From Lelliottia nimipressuralis (lineage in GTDB: Bacteria > Pseudomonadota > Gammaproteobacteria > Enterobacterales > Enterobacteriaceae), in NCBI RefSeq assembly GCF_004402045.1, contig NZ_SOMG01000001.1:36525-100524 (forward strand): a stretch of 64,000 nucleotides of DNA, written 5' to 3'. The notes below the pieces were generated by a model. It was not told the DNA's origin. It was given only the letters and a program-made list of their open reading frames with translations, and made no database searches. Position 1 is the first letter of the stretch. Each line of letters opens with the position of its first letter. Made by a program: the position numbers and the translations under genes. Of this stretch, positions 44,766 through 54,275 are shown in pieces.

Positions 44766-46127
44766 ATGTTTGATAATTTAACCGATCGTTTGTCGCGCAC
44801 GCTGCGCAACATCAGCGGCCGCGGACGCCTTACTGAAGAGAACATCAAGGAAACGCTGCGCGAAGTGCGCATGGCGCTGCTGGAAGCAGACGTGGCGTTG
44901 CCGGTTGTTCGTGATTTTATCAACCGCGTAAAAGAGAAGGCGGTTGGTCATGAAGTTAACAAGAGCCTGACCCCGGGTCAGGAGTTCGTCAAAATCGTTC
45001 GTAACGAACTGGTTTCGGCGATGGGCGAAGAGAACCAGGTGCTTAACCTGGCGGCTCAGCCGCCGGCCGTGGTGCTGATGGCGGGCCTGCAGGGTGCGGG
45101 TAAAACCACCAGCGTCGGTAAGCTGGGTAAATTCCTACGCGAGAAGCACAAGAAAAAAGTGCTGGTGGTGTCTGCGGACGTTTATCGCCCGGCGGCGATC
45201 AAACAGCTGGAAACTCTGGCAGAGCAGGTCGGCGTGGATTTCTTCCCGTCAGACGTGGCCCAGAAACCTGTCGATATCGTTAATGCGGCGCTGAAAGAAG
45301 CGAAGCTGAAATTCTACGACGTGCTGCTGGTGGATACCGCCGGTCGTTTGCACGTTGACGAAGCAATGATGGACGAGATCAAGCAGGTGCATGCCTCTAT
45401 CAACCCGGTAGAGACCCTGTTTGTTGTCGATGCCATGACCGGTCAGGATGCGGCGAATACCGCGAAAGCGTTTAACGAAGCGCTGCCGTTAACCGGCGTG
45501 GTGCTGACTAAAGTGGACGGTGACGCCCGCGGCGGTGCGGCGCTCTCCATTCGTCACATCACCGGTAAGCCGATCAAATTCCTCGGCGTGGGTGAAAAAA
45601 CTGAAGCGCTGGAGCCGTTCCACCCGGATCGTATTGCCTCCCGTATCCTCGGCATGGGCGATGTGCTGTCGCTGATCGAAGATATCGAGAGCAAGGTTGA
45701 CCGCGCGCAGGCCGAGAAGCTGGCCAGCAAGCTGAAAAAAGGCGACGGTTTCGATCTGACCGACTTCCTTGAGCAGCTGCGTCAGATGAAAAACATGGGC
45801 GGCATGGCGAGCCTGATGGGCAAACTGCCGGGCATGGGCCAGATCCCTGACAACGTTAAATCGCAAATGGATGACAAAGTGCTGGTGCGTATGGAAGCGA
45901 TCATCAACTCGATGACGCTGAAGGAACGTGCGAAGCCAGAAATCATCAAAGGTTCCCGTAAACGCCGTATCGCAGCCGGTTGCGGCATGCAGGTGCAGGA
46001 CGTTAACCGCCTTTTGAAACAGTTCGACGACATGCAGCGCATGATGAAGAAAATGAAGAAAGGCGGCATGGCGAAGATGATGCGCGGCATGAAAGGCATG
46101 ATGCCGCCAGGATTCCCTGGCCGATAA
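44766..46127 (+). CDS. ffh: Signal recognition particle protein Ffh
   Basis: 453 residues. N domain (1-90), GTPase G domain with GLQGAGKT (107-114), DTAGR and TKVDGDARGG, then the Met-rich M domain ending MMKKMKKGGMAKMMRGMK, which binds 4.5S RNA and signal sequences. It targets inner-membrane proteins co-translationally to FtsY. Divergent from ypjD; a stem-loop follows before rpsP. Confidence 0.98.
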   Translation: MFDNLTDRLSRTLRNISGRGRLTEENIKETLREVRMALLEADVALPVVRDFINRVKEKAVGHEVNKSLTPGQEFVKIVRNELVSAMGEENQVLNLAAQPPAVVLMAGLQGAGKTTSVGKLGKFLREKHKKKVLVVSADVYRPAAIKQLETLAEQVGVDFFPSDVAQKPVDIVNAALKEAKLKFYDVLLVDTAGRLHVDEAMMDEIKQVHASINPVETLFVVDAMTGQDAANTAKAFNEALPLTGVVLTKVDGDARGGAALSIRHITGKPIKFLGVGEKTEALEPFHPDRIASRILGMGDVLSLIEDIESKVDRAQAEKLASKLKKGDGFDLTDFLEQLRQMKNMGGMASLMGKLPGMGQIPDNVKSQMDDKVLVRMEAIINSMTLKERAKPEIIKGSRKRRIAAGCGMQVQDVNRLLKQFDDMQRMMKKMKKGGMAKMMRGMKGMMPPGFPGR

Positions 46128-46160
46128 ACCGTGTTTAATGCTCAGTATCCAAGATGCTGA

Positions 46161-46188
46161 TTGCATTTTCCCCAGAAATCAGTAAAAT
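46161..46188 (+). promoter_or_regulatory. Promoter of the rpsP-rimM-trmD-rplS operon
   Basis: TTGCAT, 16 bases, TAAAAT: a reasonable sigma-70 promoter 77 bp before the rpsP start, in the ffh-rpsP gap. Confidence 0.65.
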
Positions 46189-46210
46189 TTTCGGGCTTTT
46201 AATATGACAC

Positions 46211-46246
46211 CCGGGCTCCGTTCCTCGATGGGGCCCGGTTGTTTTA
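46211..46246 (+). terminator. Terminator/attenuator in front of rpsP
   Basis: Stem CCGGGC/GCCCGG extended by CC/GG pairs, followed by TTGTTTTATT. It lies downstream of the rpsP promoter, so it acts as an attenuator for the operon as well as ending ffh transcripts. Confidence 0.75.
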
Positions 46247-46264
46247 TTCACACAAGAGGATGTT

Positions 46265-46513
46265 ATGGTTACTATTCGTTTAGCTCGTCACGGCGCTAAA
46301 AAGCGTCCGTTCTACCAGGTTGTTGTTACTGACAGCCGTAATGCACGCAACGGTCGCTTCATCGAGCGCGTTGGTTTCTTCAACCCACTGGCCTCTGGCG
46401 CAGAAGAAGAAACTCGTCTGGATCTGGATCGTATCGCTCACTGGGTTGGCCAGGGCGCTACTGTTTCCGATCGCGTTGCTACGCTGATCAAAGCAGCAAA
46501 CAAAGCAGCTTAA
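46265..46513 (+). CDS. rpsP: 30S ribosomal protein S16
   Basis: 82 residues, E. coli length, with the S16 start ([20 protein letters not shown]). A structural protein of the 30S body, needed early in assembly. First gene of the classic rpsP-rimM-trmD-rplS operon. AGAGGA precedes the ATG. Confidence 0.98.
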   Translation: MVTIRLARHGAKKRPFYQVVVTDSRNARNGRFIERVGFFNPLASGAEEETRLDLDRIAHWVGQGATVSDRVATLIKAANKAA

Positions 46514-46531
46514 TCTGTCACGGTGGTCATG

Positions 46532-47068
46532 ATGAGCAATAAAGCACCTGTTGAACCGATCGTATTGGGAAAAATGGGTTCTTGCTACGGGATCCGTGGT
46601 TGGCTCAGAGTGTTTTCCTCCACTGAAGACGCTGAAAGCATTTTTAATTATCAGCCCTGGTTTATCCAGAAGGCAGGTAAGTGGGAAGAGGTCGAGCTGG
46701 AAAGCTGGCGTCACCACAATCAGGATATCGTCATCAAGCTGAAAGGCGTTGACGATCGCGATGCCGCGAATGCGCTGACGAATTGTGAAATTGTCGTGGA
46801 TTCGTCGCAGTTGCCACAGCTGGAAGCGGGTGACTACTACTGGAAAGACCTTATGGGTTGCCAGGTGGTCACTACCGACGGCTACAGCCTGGGGAAAGTC
46901 ATCGATATGATGGAAACCGGGTCAAATGACGTTCTCGTCATTAAGGCAAACCTGAAAGATGCATTTGGCATCAAGGAGCGGTTGGTTCCGTTCCTCGATG
47001 GACAGGTTATCAAGAAAGTCGATCTCGCTACTCAAACCATTGAAGTAGATTGGGATCCTGGTTTTTAA
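46532..47068 (+). CDS. rimM: Ribosome maturation factor RimM
   Basis: 178 residues: an N-terminal RimM barrel ([20 protein letters not shown]) and a C-terminal PRC-barrel ([13 protein letters not shown], then [15 protein letters not shown]). It binds S19 and helps maturation of the 30S head. Two adjacent ATGs (46529, 46532) are possible; the second gives MSNKAPVEP. It follows rpsP by 18 bp. Confidence 0.97.
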   Translation: MSNKAPVEPIVLGKMGSCYGIRGWLRVFSSTEDAESIFNYQPWFIQKAGKWEEVELESWRHHNQDIVIKLKGVDDRDAANALTNCEIVVDSSQLPQLEAGDYYWKDLMGCQVVTTDGYSLGKVIDMMETGSNDVLVIKANLKDAFGIKERLVPFLDGQVIKKVDLATQTIEVDWDPGF

Positions 47069-47099
47069 ATTCTCCGGATAAACGGTAAAAGACGGCGCT

Positions 47100-47867
47100 A
47101 TGTGGATTGGCATAATTAGCCTGTTTCCTGAAATGTTCCGCGCAATTACCGATTACGGGGTAACTGGCCGGGCAGTAAAGAATGGCCTGCTGAGCATCCA
47201 GAGCTGGAGTCCTCGTGACTTCACGCATGACCGGCACCGTACCGTGGACGAACGTCCTTACGGCGGCGGACCGGGGATGTTAATGATGGTGCAACCCTTA
47301 CGGGACGCCATTCACACAGCAAAAGCCGCGGCAGGTGAAGGCGCAAAGGTGATTTATCTGTCACCTCAGGGACGCAAGCTTGATCAAGCGGGCGTCAGCG
47401 AACTGGCGACGAATCAAAAGCTGATTCTGGTCTGTGGTCGCTACGAAGGGATAGATGAGCGCGTAATTCAAACCGAGATTGACGAAGAATGGTCTATCGG
47501 CGATTACGTTCTCAGCGGTGGTGAGTTACCAGCGATGACGCTGATTGACTCCGTCGCCCGGTTCATTCCGGGGGTACTGGGCCATGAAGCTTCGGCAACA
47601 GAAGATTCTTTTGCCGATGGGTTGCTGGACTGTCCACACTATACTCGTCCTGAAGTGTTAGAAGGGATGGAAGTACCGGCAGTGTTACTGTCTGGAAACC
47701 ATGCCGAGATACGTCGCTGGCGTTTGAAGCAGTCGCTGGGCCGAACCTGGCTTAGAAGACCTGAACTTCTGGAAAACCTGGCTCTGACTGAAGAGCAAGC
47801 AAAGTTGCTGGCCGAGTTCAAAACTGAACACGCGCACCAGCAGCATGAACATGATGGGAATGCGTAA
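47100..47867 (+). CDS. trmD: tRNA (guanine-N1-)-methyltransferase
   Basis: 255 residues, SPOUT methyltransferase with the deep trefoil knot ([14 protein letters not shown] and [16 protein letters not shown]). It makes m1G37 in tRNAs with a G36, preventing +1 frameshifting; essential. Third gene of the rpsP operon. Confidence 0.98.
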   Translation: MWIGIISLFPEMFRAITDYGVTGRAVKNGLLSIQSWSPRDFTHDRHRTVDERPYGGGPGMLMMVQPLRDAIHTAKAAAGEGAKVIYLSPQGRKLDQAGVSELATNQKLILVCGRYEGIDERVIQTEIDEEWSIGDYVLSGGELPAMTLIDSVARFIPGVLGHEASATEDSFADGLLDCPHYTRPEVLEGMEVPAVLLSGNHAEIRRWRLKQSLGRTWLRRPELLENLALTEEQAKLLAEFKTEHAHQQHEHDGNA

Positions 47868-47907
47868 TACGCTCCCGAATATCAGTTTACCCAGGATAAG
47901 AGATTAA

Positions 47908-48258
<351 letters not shown>

Positions 48259-48287
48259 GATTCGCTTAAGCGACATCCTGTTAGAAA

Positions 48288-48316
48288 GGGCTGGCCGAAA
48301 GGCTGGCCCTTTTTTT
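48288..48316 (+). terminator. Terminator of the rpsP-rplS operon
   Basis: A 9-bp stem with two G-U pairs closed by a GAAA tetraloop, followed by seven T residues. Confidence 0.92.
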
Positions 48317-48390
48317 ATCTCTGCGCACCTCTCACGTTAACCCTTTTGTCATAAATCATTTACAATGCTTGCCTCTTGAGTGGAGGGGAA

Positions 48391-48795
48391 GTGGATAACG
48401 TACTGCATCAGCATAACCGGAAACGCACAGCGGCCTTGACCGCGCTGTTTGCGATCCTGCTGATCGTGGTGGCGCCGCTTATCTCCGTCTCGCTGCAGAA
48501 AGATCCCATGAGCGCCATGCCGGGCATGCATCATGACATGAGCATGATGTCGATGGATGAGCATCAGGGTGATATGCCTCACACGATGCCTGTCGACCAT
48601 GCGGAAGCGTGCGGCTACTGTGTGCTGTTAGCCCATGTTCCTGGCGTGATGCTGGCGCTGATCGTCCTGCTCAGCGTGGTACTGCAAAGGCTTCGTGTCA
48701 AACCGCCGCGTCAGGTGGTCAGCCACTGGCATTTTTTCCCCTGGCTTTACCCTGATACCCGCGCGCCGCCGCGGCAGTCTGCTTTTTCCCTTTAA
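48391..48795 (+). CDS. DUF2946-like His/Met-rich membrane protein
   Basis: 134 residues: an N-terminal membrane helix (about 13-35), then a periplasmic segment rich in Met and His (MHHDMSMMSMDEHQ, MPHTMPVDH) followed by CGYCVLLAH and a second helix. This is the DUF2946 pattern, often linked to copper. A GTG start at 48391 is chosen because GGAGG lies just upstream; TTG 48376 lacks a ribosome site. It is followed after 37 bp by the PepSY gene, so the two form a lineage-specific pair inserted between rplS and yfiB. A metal role is inferred from the His/Met content. Confidence 0.8.
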   Translation: MDNVLHQHNRKRTAALTALFAILLIVVAPLISVSLQKDPMSAMPGMHHDMSMMSMDEHQGDMPHTMPVDHAEACGYCVLLAHVPGVMLALIVLLSVVLQRLRVKPPRQVVSHWHFFPWLYPDTRAPPRQSAFSL

Positions 48796-48832
48796 AAAAT
48801 ATCGATAACTTTTTGCCTTAAAAAGGAAAAGT

Positions 48833-50203
48833 ATGACTACCTGCACTCCGCGCGCGGCATGGGGAAACCTGCTGCGTCGCCTTCATTTCTACATTGGGCT
48901 GTTTGTCGGCCCGTTTATATTCTTTGCCGCGCTGACCGGTACGCTGTATGTGGCGACCCCGCAGCTGGAAAATGCGCTCTACCGGCATACGCTCCACACT
49001 GATTCCGTGGGTGAGCCGCTGCCTCTGGCGGAGCAAATCGCCGTGGCGGAAAAAACCGTTGGCACCGATTTGCGTTTGCACGCCGTTCGTCCGGGTCTGG
49101 TTGATGGTGAAACCACCCGCGTGATGTTTGCTGACCCGGCGCTTGGGCCATCGGAAAACCGGGCTATCTTTGTGGATCCGGTAAGCCTGGCGGTGCTGGG
49201 GGATATGACGGTATACGGCACCAGCGGGATTTTACCGCTGCGTCAGACCATTGATTACCTGCATACGTCTCTGATGTTGGGCGACGTTGGTCGACTGTAT
49301 AGCGAACTGGCCGCCTCCTGGATGTGGGTCGCCGCGCTGGGGGGCATTGCCCTGTGGTTTTATACCCGACCCAAACGGCGGATCAACAATCGCTTCCAGA
49401 ACCGACGTCGCGTGCATGTGACGTTGGGCTGGTCTCTGCTGGGTGGAATGCTGCTGTTCTCAGCAACCGGCCTGACCTGGTCCCAGTGGGCTGGGGGGAA
49501 CGTTGATAAGCTGCGGGCAGAGATGGACTGGCTAACCCCGCAGGTGAATACGACGCTTTCCGGTCAACAGGAGATCGTGGATGAACATGCCGAACACCGC
49601 GGCCATCACGGTGGAATGGTGATGCCTGAAATGGCGGCGGATTTGACGCGGTTTGATGGGGTGTTAAGCGCGGCACGCAAAGCGGGAATTGATGCCCAAA
49701 AGCTGGAGATCCGCCCGGCGAAAACGGCGGATCGCGCCTGGACCGTGACGGAAATCGATCGCAGCTGGCCGACCCAGGTGGATGCCGTTGCGGTTGATCC
49801 CTCTACGATGCAGGTTCTGGACAGAACCCGATTCGAGGATTTCCCGTTAATGGCAAAACTGACCCGCTGGGGCGTGGATTTCCATATGGGGATCTTATTT
49901 GGGCTGGTGAATCAGCTTCTGCTCGTGGCCTTCGGACTTGCCCTGTGCGTGCTCATCATCTGGGGGTATCGGATGTGGTGGATGCGTCGTCCGGCGCAGT
50001 CGGCAGTGAATCCGGTGCAGACGCTTTGCCAGAGCTGGCTGGCGCTTTCGGGATGGGGAAGGGGCGTTACGGCGATGATTAGCCTGTTGCTGGGGCTGGC
50101 CTTGCCTGTTATGGGCGTGAGTCTGGCGCTGTTTGTTCTGGTGGACTGGCTGCGCTGGCGAGCGGCAACCAGGATGGCGCTCGCCGAATCCTCCGCTAAA
50201 TAA
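48833..50203 (+). CDS. PepSY-TM family membrane protein
   Basis: 456 residues with four main membrane helices: about 19-40 (LRRLHFYIGLFVGPFIFF), 160-178, 200-222 and 350-380, plus a C-terminal hairpin. Periplasmic PepSY-like domains lie between them. Conserved histidines lie at helix ends (RLHFYIGL, WGVDFHMGILFG), as in the PiuB/PepSY-TM proteins thought to work with siderophore or heme reduction. The loop EHAEHRGHHGG is His-rich. It lies 37 bp after the DUF2946-like gene, so a joint metal-handling role is likely. Confidence 0.85.
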   Translation: MTTCTPRAAWGNLLRRLHFYIGLFVGPFIFFAALTGTLYVATPQLENALYRHTLHTDSVGEPLPLAEQIAVAEKTVGTDLRLHAVRPGLVDGETTRVMFADPALGPSENRAIFVDPVSLAVLGDMTVYGTSGILPLRQTIDYLHTSLMLGDVGRLYSELAASWMWVAALGGIALWFYTRPKRRINNRFQNRRRVHVTLGWSLLGGMLLFSATGLTWSQWAGGNVDKLRAEMDWLTPQVNTTLSGQQEIVDEHAEHRGHHGGMVMPEMAADLTRFDGVLSAARKAGIDAQKLEIRPAKTADRAWTVTEIDRSWPTQVDAVAVDPSTMQVLDRTRFEDFPLMAKLTRWGVDFHMGILFGLVNQLLLVAFGLALCVLIIWGYRMWWMRRPAQSAVNPVQTLCQSWLALSGWGRGVTAMISLLLGLALPVMGVSLALFVLVDWLRWRAATRMALAESSAK

Positions 50204-50205
50204 CC

Positions 50206-50691
50206 CTATGGCGTGCTGATAACCACTGCGACGCGGCGGTTTTCAGCGCGCCCTTGTGGTGTACTGTTGCTCGCAACCGGGTATTTTTGACCTAATCCCT
50301 GCGTGGTGAGATTGCTGCGCGGGATATTCGCTCCCTTCGCCCAGGCGTCGGCCACGGCATTCGCGCGTTTTAACGACAGCGCTTCGTTGTAGCTTTCTTC
50401 ACCGTAATTATCCGTGTGGCCGTCCATTCGCGCGTGGTTCAGGCCGGTTTTCGCCAGGCGAGAGGCCATGGACTGGATCTGTGTGTCACTTTGCGGGCGC
50501 AGTCTGGCGTCATTTTTATCAAAGAGGATGGTATCCGACATACCAAGTGACCAGTCACCGTTCAGTTCGTTAAAACCGTAAGACTTCATCGCCGCAATTT
50601 GCTCTGGAGTGAATTTGCCTTCAGGCGGCGACTGACAGCCTGCCAGAACCAGTGAGGCCAGTACTAACGGCGCGAAGTATCGTTTTAACAT
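50206..50691 (-). CDS. yfiB: OmpA-like lipoprotein YfiB
   Basis: 161 residues: lipoprotein signal (LVLAGCQS, C19), then an OmpA/Pal peptidoglycan-binding domain (HARMDGHTDNYGEESYNEALS, RAENRRVAVVI). In Pseudomonas and E. coli, YfiB traps the periplasmic inhibitor YfiR and so frees the cyclase. Last gene of the yfiR-dgcN-yfiB operon. Confidence 0.94.
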   Translation of the reverse strand: MLKRYFAPLVLASLVLAGCQSPPEGKFTPEQIAAMKSYGFNELNGDWSLGMSDTILFDKNDARLRPQSDTQIQSMASRLAKTGLNHARMDGHTDNYGEESYNEALSLKRANAVADAWAKGANIPRSNLTTQGLGQKYPVASNSTPQGRAENRRVAVVISTP

Positions 50692-50703
50692 AGTGTATCC
50701 TTT

Positions 50704-51924
50704 CTAACTTATTGTTTTGGTACGCTGGTTTTTAACCTGGTACATATTGCGGTCAGCCCTCTCCAGTAATGCTTCCACGGAAGCATTTTCCCACGCCAGA
50801 GCAAAGCCAATGCTGAGTGACATTGATGCTTTTTGTCCGTTATGAAGATCAAACGGACGGATAAACTGCTGCGATAGCGCAGCACAAATGTGTTGAACCT
50901 CAAGTTCGGAGTGCACGCCGTAGAGCACCATGGCAAACTCGTCACCGCCAAGGCGGTATGACTGATGACGTTTGTCGCCAAACTCCGTCATCCTGCTTGC
51001 GACTTCAATCAGCACGCAGTCTCCTGCCGCGTGTCCCCAGGTGTCGTTGATAAACTTAAAGTTGTCACCGTCGAGGAAAAGCAGGGCCGAGTTTGTTTTG
51101 GCAGAGGGGTCGTTCATTAAGGCCGCAATGCTGTTACGAAACGCAGCACGGTTGGCAAGGCCGGTGAGCGGGTCGTGCATGGCGGTACGCAACAGCTGGG
51201 CGTTTTTCGCCTGGAGTTTCAGCTGCCACTCTTCCATCTCGTCCAGAAGACTGTTGAAGTCTTCACCAAACTGGTGAAATTCTTCGATACGGCCGTCTTT
51301 CACCCGGCGGGAGAAGTTACGGTTAGTGCGAACGTCATGCACGACGTCGGTAATGTTTTGCAGGGCCGTTACCATGCCGTGATGCAAAGACTGAGTAATG
51401 GTGAGCGCGACGACGGTAGCAAAAAGAATGCAGCCGGTCAGGACGGCAAACGACATCCAGATAAAATGACTGATGAGACTGTCGCGCGCGGTAAGGTGAA
51501 TTTCGCCGATCATCGCGCCGTTATGCATGATGGGCTGCGCAACCGGTACGGGGAAAAGCCAGCGACTGACCAGTGCGCCCAGCGTGTCGTTATTATCCTC
51601 CGGGTTCCAGGACCAGTAAGCAAACCGCTTTTTATGGGCGTTGGTAACCTCAGCCACGGCAAACTGGCCCTGTTTGCCCAGGGCTGCAAGCGTTTCATTG
51701 GCCGCCAGCGAATCGTTGAAAACCAGCGAGGCTTCCAGGCTATGGCTCATTGTTGCACCGGTTAATTCAAGATTCTTTTGCGCGTATTGTTTTAGCGTCA
51801 CGACGGAAGCAAAACAGAGCAACAGCCATATTAACGTCATCGTAATGATGACGCTTATCATGCTGTTTCGCCTCAATGTTCTTTTAAACGTTGGACGTGG
51901 CGTTGAAGTGAAATCTTTATCCAT
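50704..51924 (-). CDS. dgcN: Diguanylate cyclase DgcN (YfiN)
   Basis: 406 residues: membrane helix (about 22-46), a periplasmic PAS-like domain (about 50-145), a second helix (about 155-176), a HAMP-like linker and a C-terminal GGDEF domain with the intact active site GGDEF (near 325). It makes c-di-GMP, which favours biofilm and adhesin display, unless YfiR represses it. The start overlaps yfiR by 8 bp. Confidence 0.95.
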   Translation of the reverse strand: MDKDFTSTPRPTFKRTLRRNSMISVIITMTLIWLLLCFASVVTLKQYAQKNLELTGATMSHSLEASLVFNDSLAANETLAALGKQGQFAVAEVTNAHKKRFAYWSWNPEDNNDTLGALVSRWLFPVPVAQPIMHNGAMIGEIHLTARDSLISHFIWMSFAVLTGCILFATVVALTITQSLHHGMVTALQNITDVVHDVRTNRNFSRRVKDGRIEEFHQFGEDFNSLLDEMEEWQLKLQAKNAQLLRTAMHDPLTGLANRAAFRNSIAALMNDPSAKTNSALLFLDGDNFKFINDTWGHAAGDCVLIEVASRMTEFGDKRHQSYRLGGDEFAMVLYGVHSELEVQHICAALSQQFIRPFDLHNGQKASMSLSIGFALAWENASVEALLERADRNMYQVKNQRTKTIS

Positions 51925-52468
51925 GCTGCTTATTCCGTGCCAGCATTAATACATCCGGATTGACTCTTACGCCACTGCGCGTCAATGCATCCAGATTGAC
52001 GGAAAACCGTACCTGGCCGCGATCGATTATCAGGCAAAAGGCACTGCCAATTACACATTCCGGATTTTGCTCTGAGATTAATAGCAATGCTCTGCCCTGA
52101 TATTGACTAATTAATTCAAGTTGTTTTGCCGGTGATTCAGACCCGAAATATATCGCATCGCACGTCGCGGCCAGGGCTTCCCGATCGTTACGTACAATAA
52201 CGGGAGTATAAGGTAACTCGCTATGCCCCTCATCGCCGCTGAGGGCATGTGTATAGTGAGAAGTGGCATAGACGCAGAGTTTAGGCTGCCCGGAAAGTGA
52301 TGGCCATCGCGTATAGCTCACAATGCCTGAGACAATCGAGCGTACCGATTTATCCGTTTCCGTGAGCGTGCCTGCCGTCGCTGGGCCCACCATCAGGAAC
52401 AGCATTAGCACCAGAGTGAGTCGGAAAAAAGAGATCAAGAATGAATTTCTCACCAGAATCCGCCACAT
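51917..52468 (-). CDS. yfiR: Periplasmic repressor of DgcN, YfiR
   Basis: 183 residues from ATG 52468; starts at 52513 (ATG) or 52453 (GTG) are also possible, so the N-terminus is uncertain. Signal peptide (LTLVLMLFLMVGPATAG), then the YfiR core (VSGIVSYTRWPSLSG, ECVIGSAFCLII, VNPDVLMLARN), with cysteines for the known disulphide. It binds the DgcN periplasmic domain and keeps the cyclase off; redox or envelope stress relieves this. It overlaps dgcN. Confidence 0.92.
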   Translation of the reverse strand: MWRILVRNSFLISFFRLTLVLMLFLMVGPATAGTLTETDKSVRSIVSGIVSYTRWPSLSGQPKLCVYATSHYTHALSGDEGHSELPYTPVIVRNDREALAATCDAIYFGSESPAKQLELISQYQGRALLLISEQNPECVIGSAFCLIIDRGQVRFSVNLDALTRSGVRVNPDVLMLARNKQHG

Positions 52469-52605
52469 CGCTCCGGAAATAGATGTCCTTAAGAGTTGCG
52501 GGCAGAATACCATTGTTTATCAGAGCCGTCATTATGTCAGAAATAGCATGAGGCCGACCTAAGCTAAATCCTACTGTTGCTTATATTCCGGTGGATAAAA
52601 CGGAA

Positions 52606-52986
52606 TTAATTCAGTCTGCTGGAACGCATACTTTCATCCATCCCTTTTTGCCATGACGCGCGCAGTTTTGCTGCGTTTTCGGCAGTATCGCAACTGGCAG
52701 GGAAAGATTTGCCTGCTAATCCCCAGGCGTGAATAAACCCTTCTTCGCAGACTTTCTTCTGGCCATCGGCATAGCCGCGAAGATATTCACTACGATCGAC
52801 GTGTGTGTCGTTAAAACTATCGGCCAGAATTTGGTTATCTTTAACCGGCAGGCCATTCATGGCGTCTTCTTTACCTGCATCAAACCAGGATGGGCTGGTC
52901 CAGTCGGGCTGGAAGGTGTAAGGATTGATCTGGCAACCCGATAAAAACAGCGACAACAGCACAAGAGCAATTGAACGCATAGCCAT
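52606..52986 (-). CDS. yfiL: DUF2799 family lipoprotein YfiL
   Basis: 126 residues with a lipoprotein signal (LFLSGCQI, C18) and an NPYTFQPDWTSPSWFDAG start to the mature part. The pattern KVCEEGFIHAWGLAG is typical of this enteric family. Function unknown. It lies between yfiR and aroF, as in E. coli, on the same strand as yfiR. Confidence 0.88.
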   Translation of the reverse strand: MAMRSIALVLLSLFLSGCQINPYTFQPDWTSPSWFDAGKEDAMNGLPVKDNQILADSFNDTHVDRSEYLRGYADGQKKVCEEGFIHAWGLAGKSFPASCDTAENAAKLRASWQKGMDESMRSSRLN

Positions 52987-53029
52987 TCTCCTTTTTTCTT
53001 CAGCATAGCCTGGCTAAATAAAATCTGTG

Positions 53030-53124
53030 TGTAATTTAAACTTTACATTTTTATCGGCTGATTTTTGCGATAAATTGGCTTCTGTAAACTAATGTGTACG
53101 TATTTTGGATTGAAATGTTTACTT
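53030..53124 (+). promoter_or_regulatory. TyrR boxes of aroF-tyrA
   Basis: Three sites against TGTAAA-N6-TTTACA: a strong one at 53030-53047 (TGTAATTTAAACTTTACA), a second at 53083-53100 (TGTAAACTAATGTGTACG) and a weaker one near 53107-53124. E. coli aroF has three TyrR boxes that mediate tyrosine repression. Confidence 0.85.
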
Positions 53125-53194
53125 TTTATGGTATCGTTGTTTCACCTCTTTGAGGAAAACAACTATCGCAAACGAGCTTTACAGGATCGCCATC

Positions 53195-54265
53195 ATGCAA
53201 AAAGACGCGCTGAACAACGTACATATCACTGACGAACAGGTTTTAATCACTCCGGATCAACTGAAAGCGGAATTTCCGCTGAGCGTCGCGCAGGAGGCTC
53301 AGATTGAGCACTCTCGCCAGACCATTTCTGACATCATCGCTGGCCGCGATCCGCGCCTGCTGGTGGTATGTGGTCCTTGCTCCATTCACGATCCTGAAAC
53401 CGCCATTGAGTACGCTCATCGATTTAAAGCATTAGCGGAGGAGGTCAGCGATAGCCTCTATCTGGTGATGCGCGTCTATTTTGAGAAGCCACGGACTACC
53501 GTTGGCTGGAAAGGGTTGATTAACGATCCGCACATGGATGGCTCGTTTGATGTGGAAGCTGGCCTGAAGATTGCGCGTCGCCTGCTGGTGGAACTGGTTA
53601 GCATGGGGCTGCCGCTGGCAACCGAAGCACTGGATCCGAACAGTCCGCAGTACCTGGGCGATCTGTTCAGCTGGTCCGCGATTGGCGCGCGTACTACGGA
53701 ATCGCAAACTCACCGCGAGATGGCGTCTGGCCTGTCGATGCCGGTTGGCTTTAAAAACGGTACTGATGGCAGCCTGGCGACGGCGATCAACGCCATGCGC
53801 GCTGCCGCCATGCCGCACCGTTTCGTTGGTATCAACCAGGCGGGCCAGGTATGTCTTCTGCAAACGCAGGGCAACCCGGACGGTCATGTGATCCTGCGCG
53901 GCGGTAAAGCCCCGAACTACAGCCCGGCGGACGTGGCTCAATGTGAAAAAGAGATGGAGCAGGCGGGACTGCGCCCGGCACTGATGGTAGATTGCAGTCA
54001 TGGTAATTCGAATAAAGATTACCGTCGCCAGCCTGCGGTTGCGGAATCCGTGGTCGCACAGATCAAAGATGGCAACCGTTCGATTATCGGTCTGATGATT
54101 GAGAGCAATATTCACGAAGGCAATCAATCATCTGAACAACCGCGCAGTGCGATGAAGCATGGCGTATCCGTGACGGATGCCTGCATCAGTTGGGAAACCA
54201 CCGATGCCCTGCTGCGTGAGATCCATAAAGATTTAAACGGCCAGCTGGCGACGCGTCTGGCTTAA
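53195..54265 (+). CDS. aroF: DAHP synthase, tyrosine-sensitive
   Basis: 356 residues, E. coli AroF length. It condenses PEP and erythrose-4-phosphate, the first step of the shikimate pathway, and is feedback-inhibited by tyrosine. Class I DAHP synthase motifs: [31 protein letters not shown], and [10 protein letters not shown]. The start at 53195 (MQKDALNN) is chosen; 15 open codons upstream overlap the control region. It forms an operon with tyrA 10 bp downstream. Confidence 0.97.
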   Translation: MQKDALNNVHITDEQVLITPDQLKAEFPLSVAQEAQIEHSRQTISDIIAGRDPRLLVVCGPCSIHDPETAIEYAHRFKALAEEVSDSLYLVMRVYFEKPRTTVGWKGLINDPHMDGSFDVEAGLKIARRLLVELVSMGLPLATEALDPNSPQYLGDLFSWSAIGARTTESQTHREMASGLSMPVGFKNGTDGSLATAINAMRAAAMPHRFVGINQAGQVCLLQTQGNPDGHVILRGGKAPNYSPADVAQCEKEMEQAGLRPALMVDCSHGNSNKDYRRQPAVAESVVAQIKDGNRSIIGLMIESNIHEGNQSSEQPRSAMKHGVSVTDACISWETTDALLREIHKDLNGQLATRLA

Positions 54266-54275
54266 GAGGTTAGTT

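Noticed and set aside
45489..46166. 225-codon frame antisense to ffh
   Set aside because: His-rich shadow of the Met-rich M domain codons.
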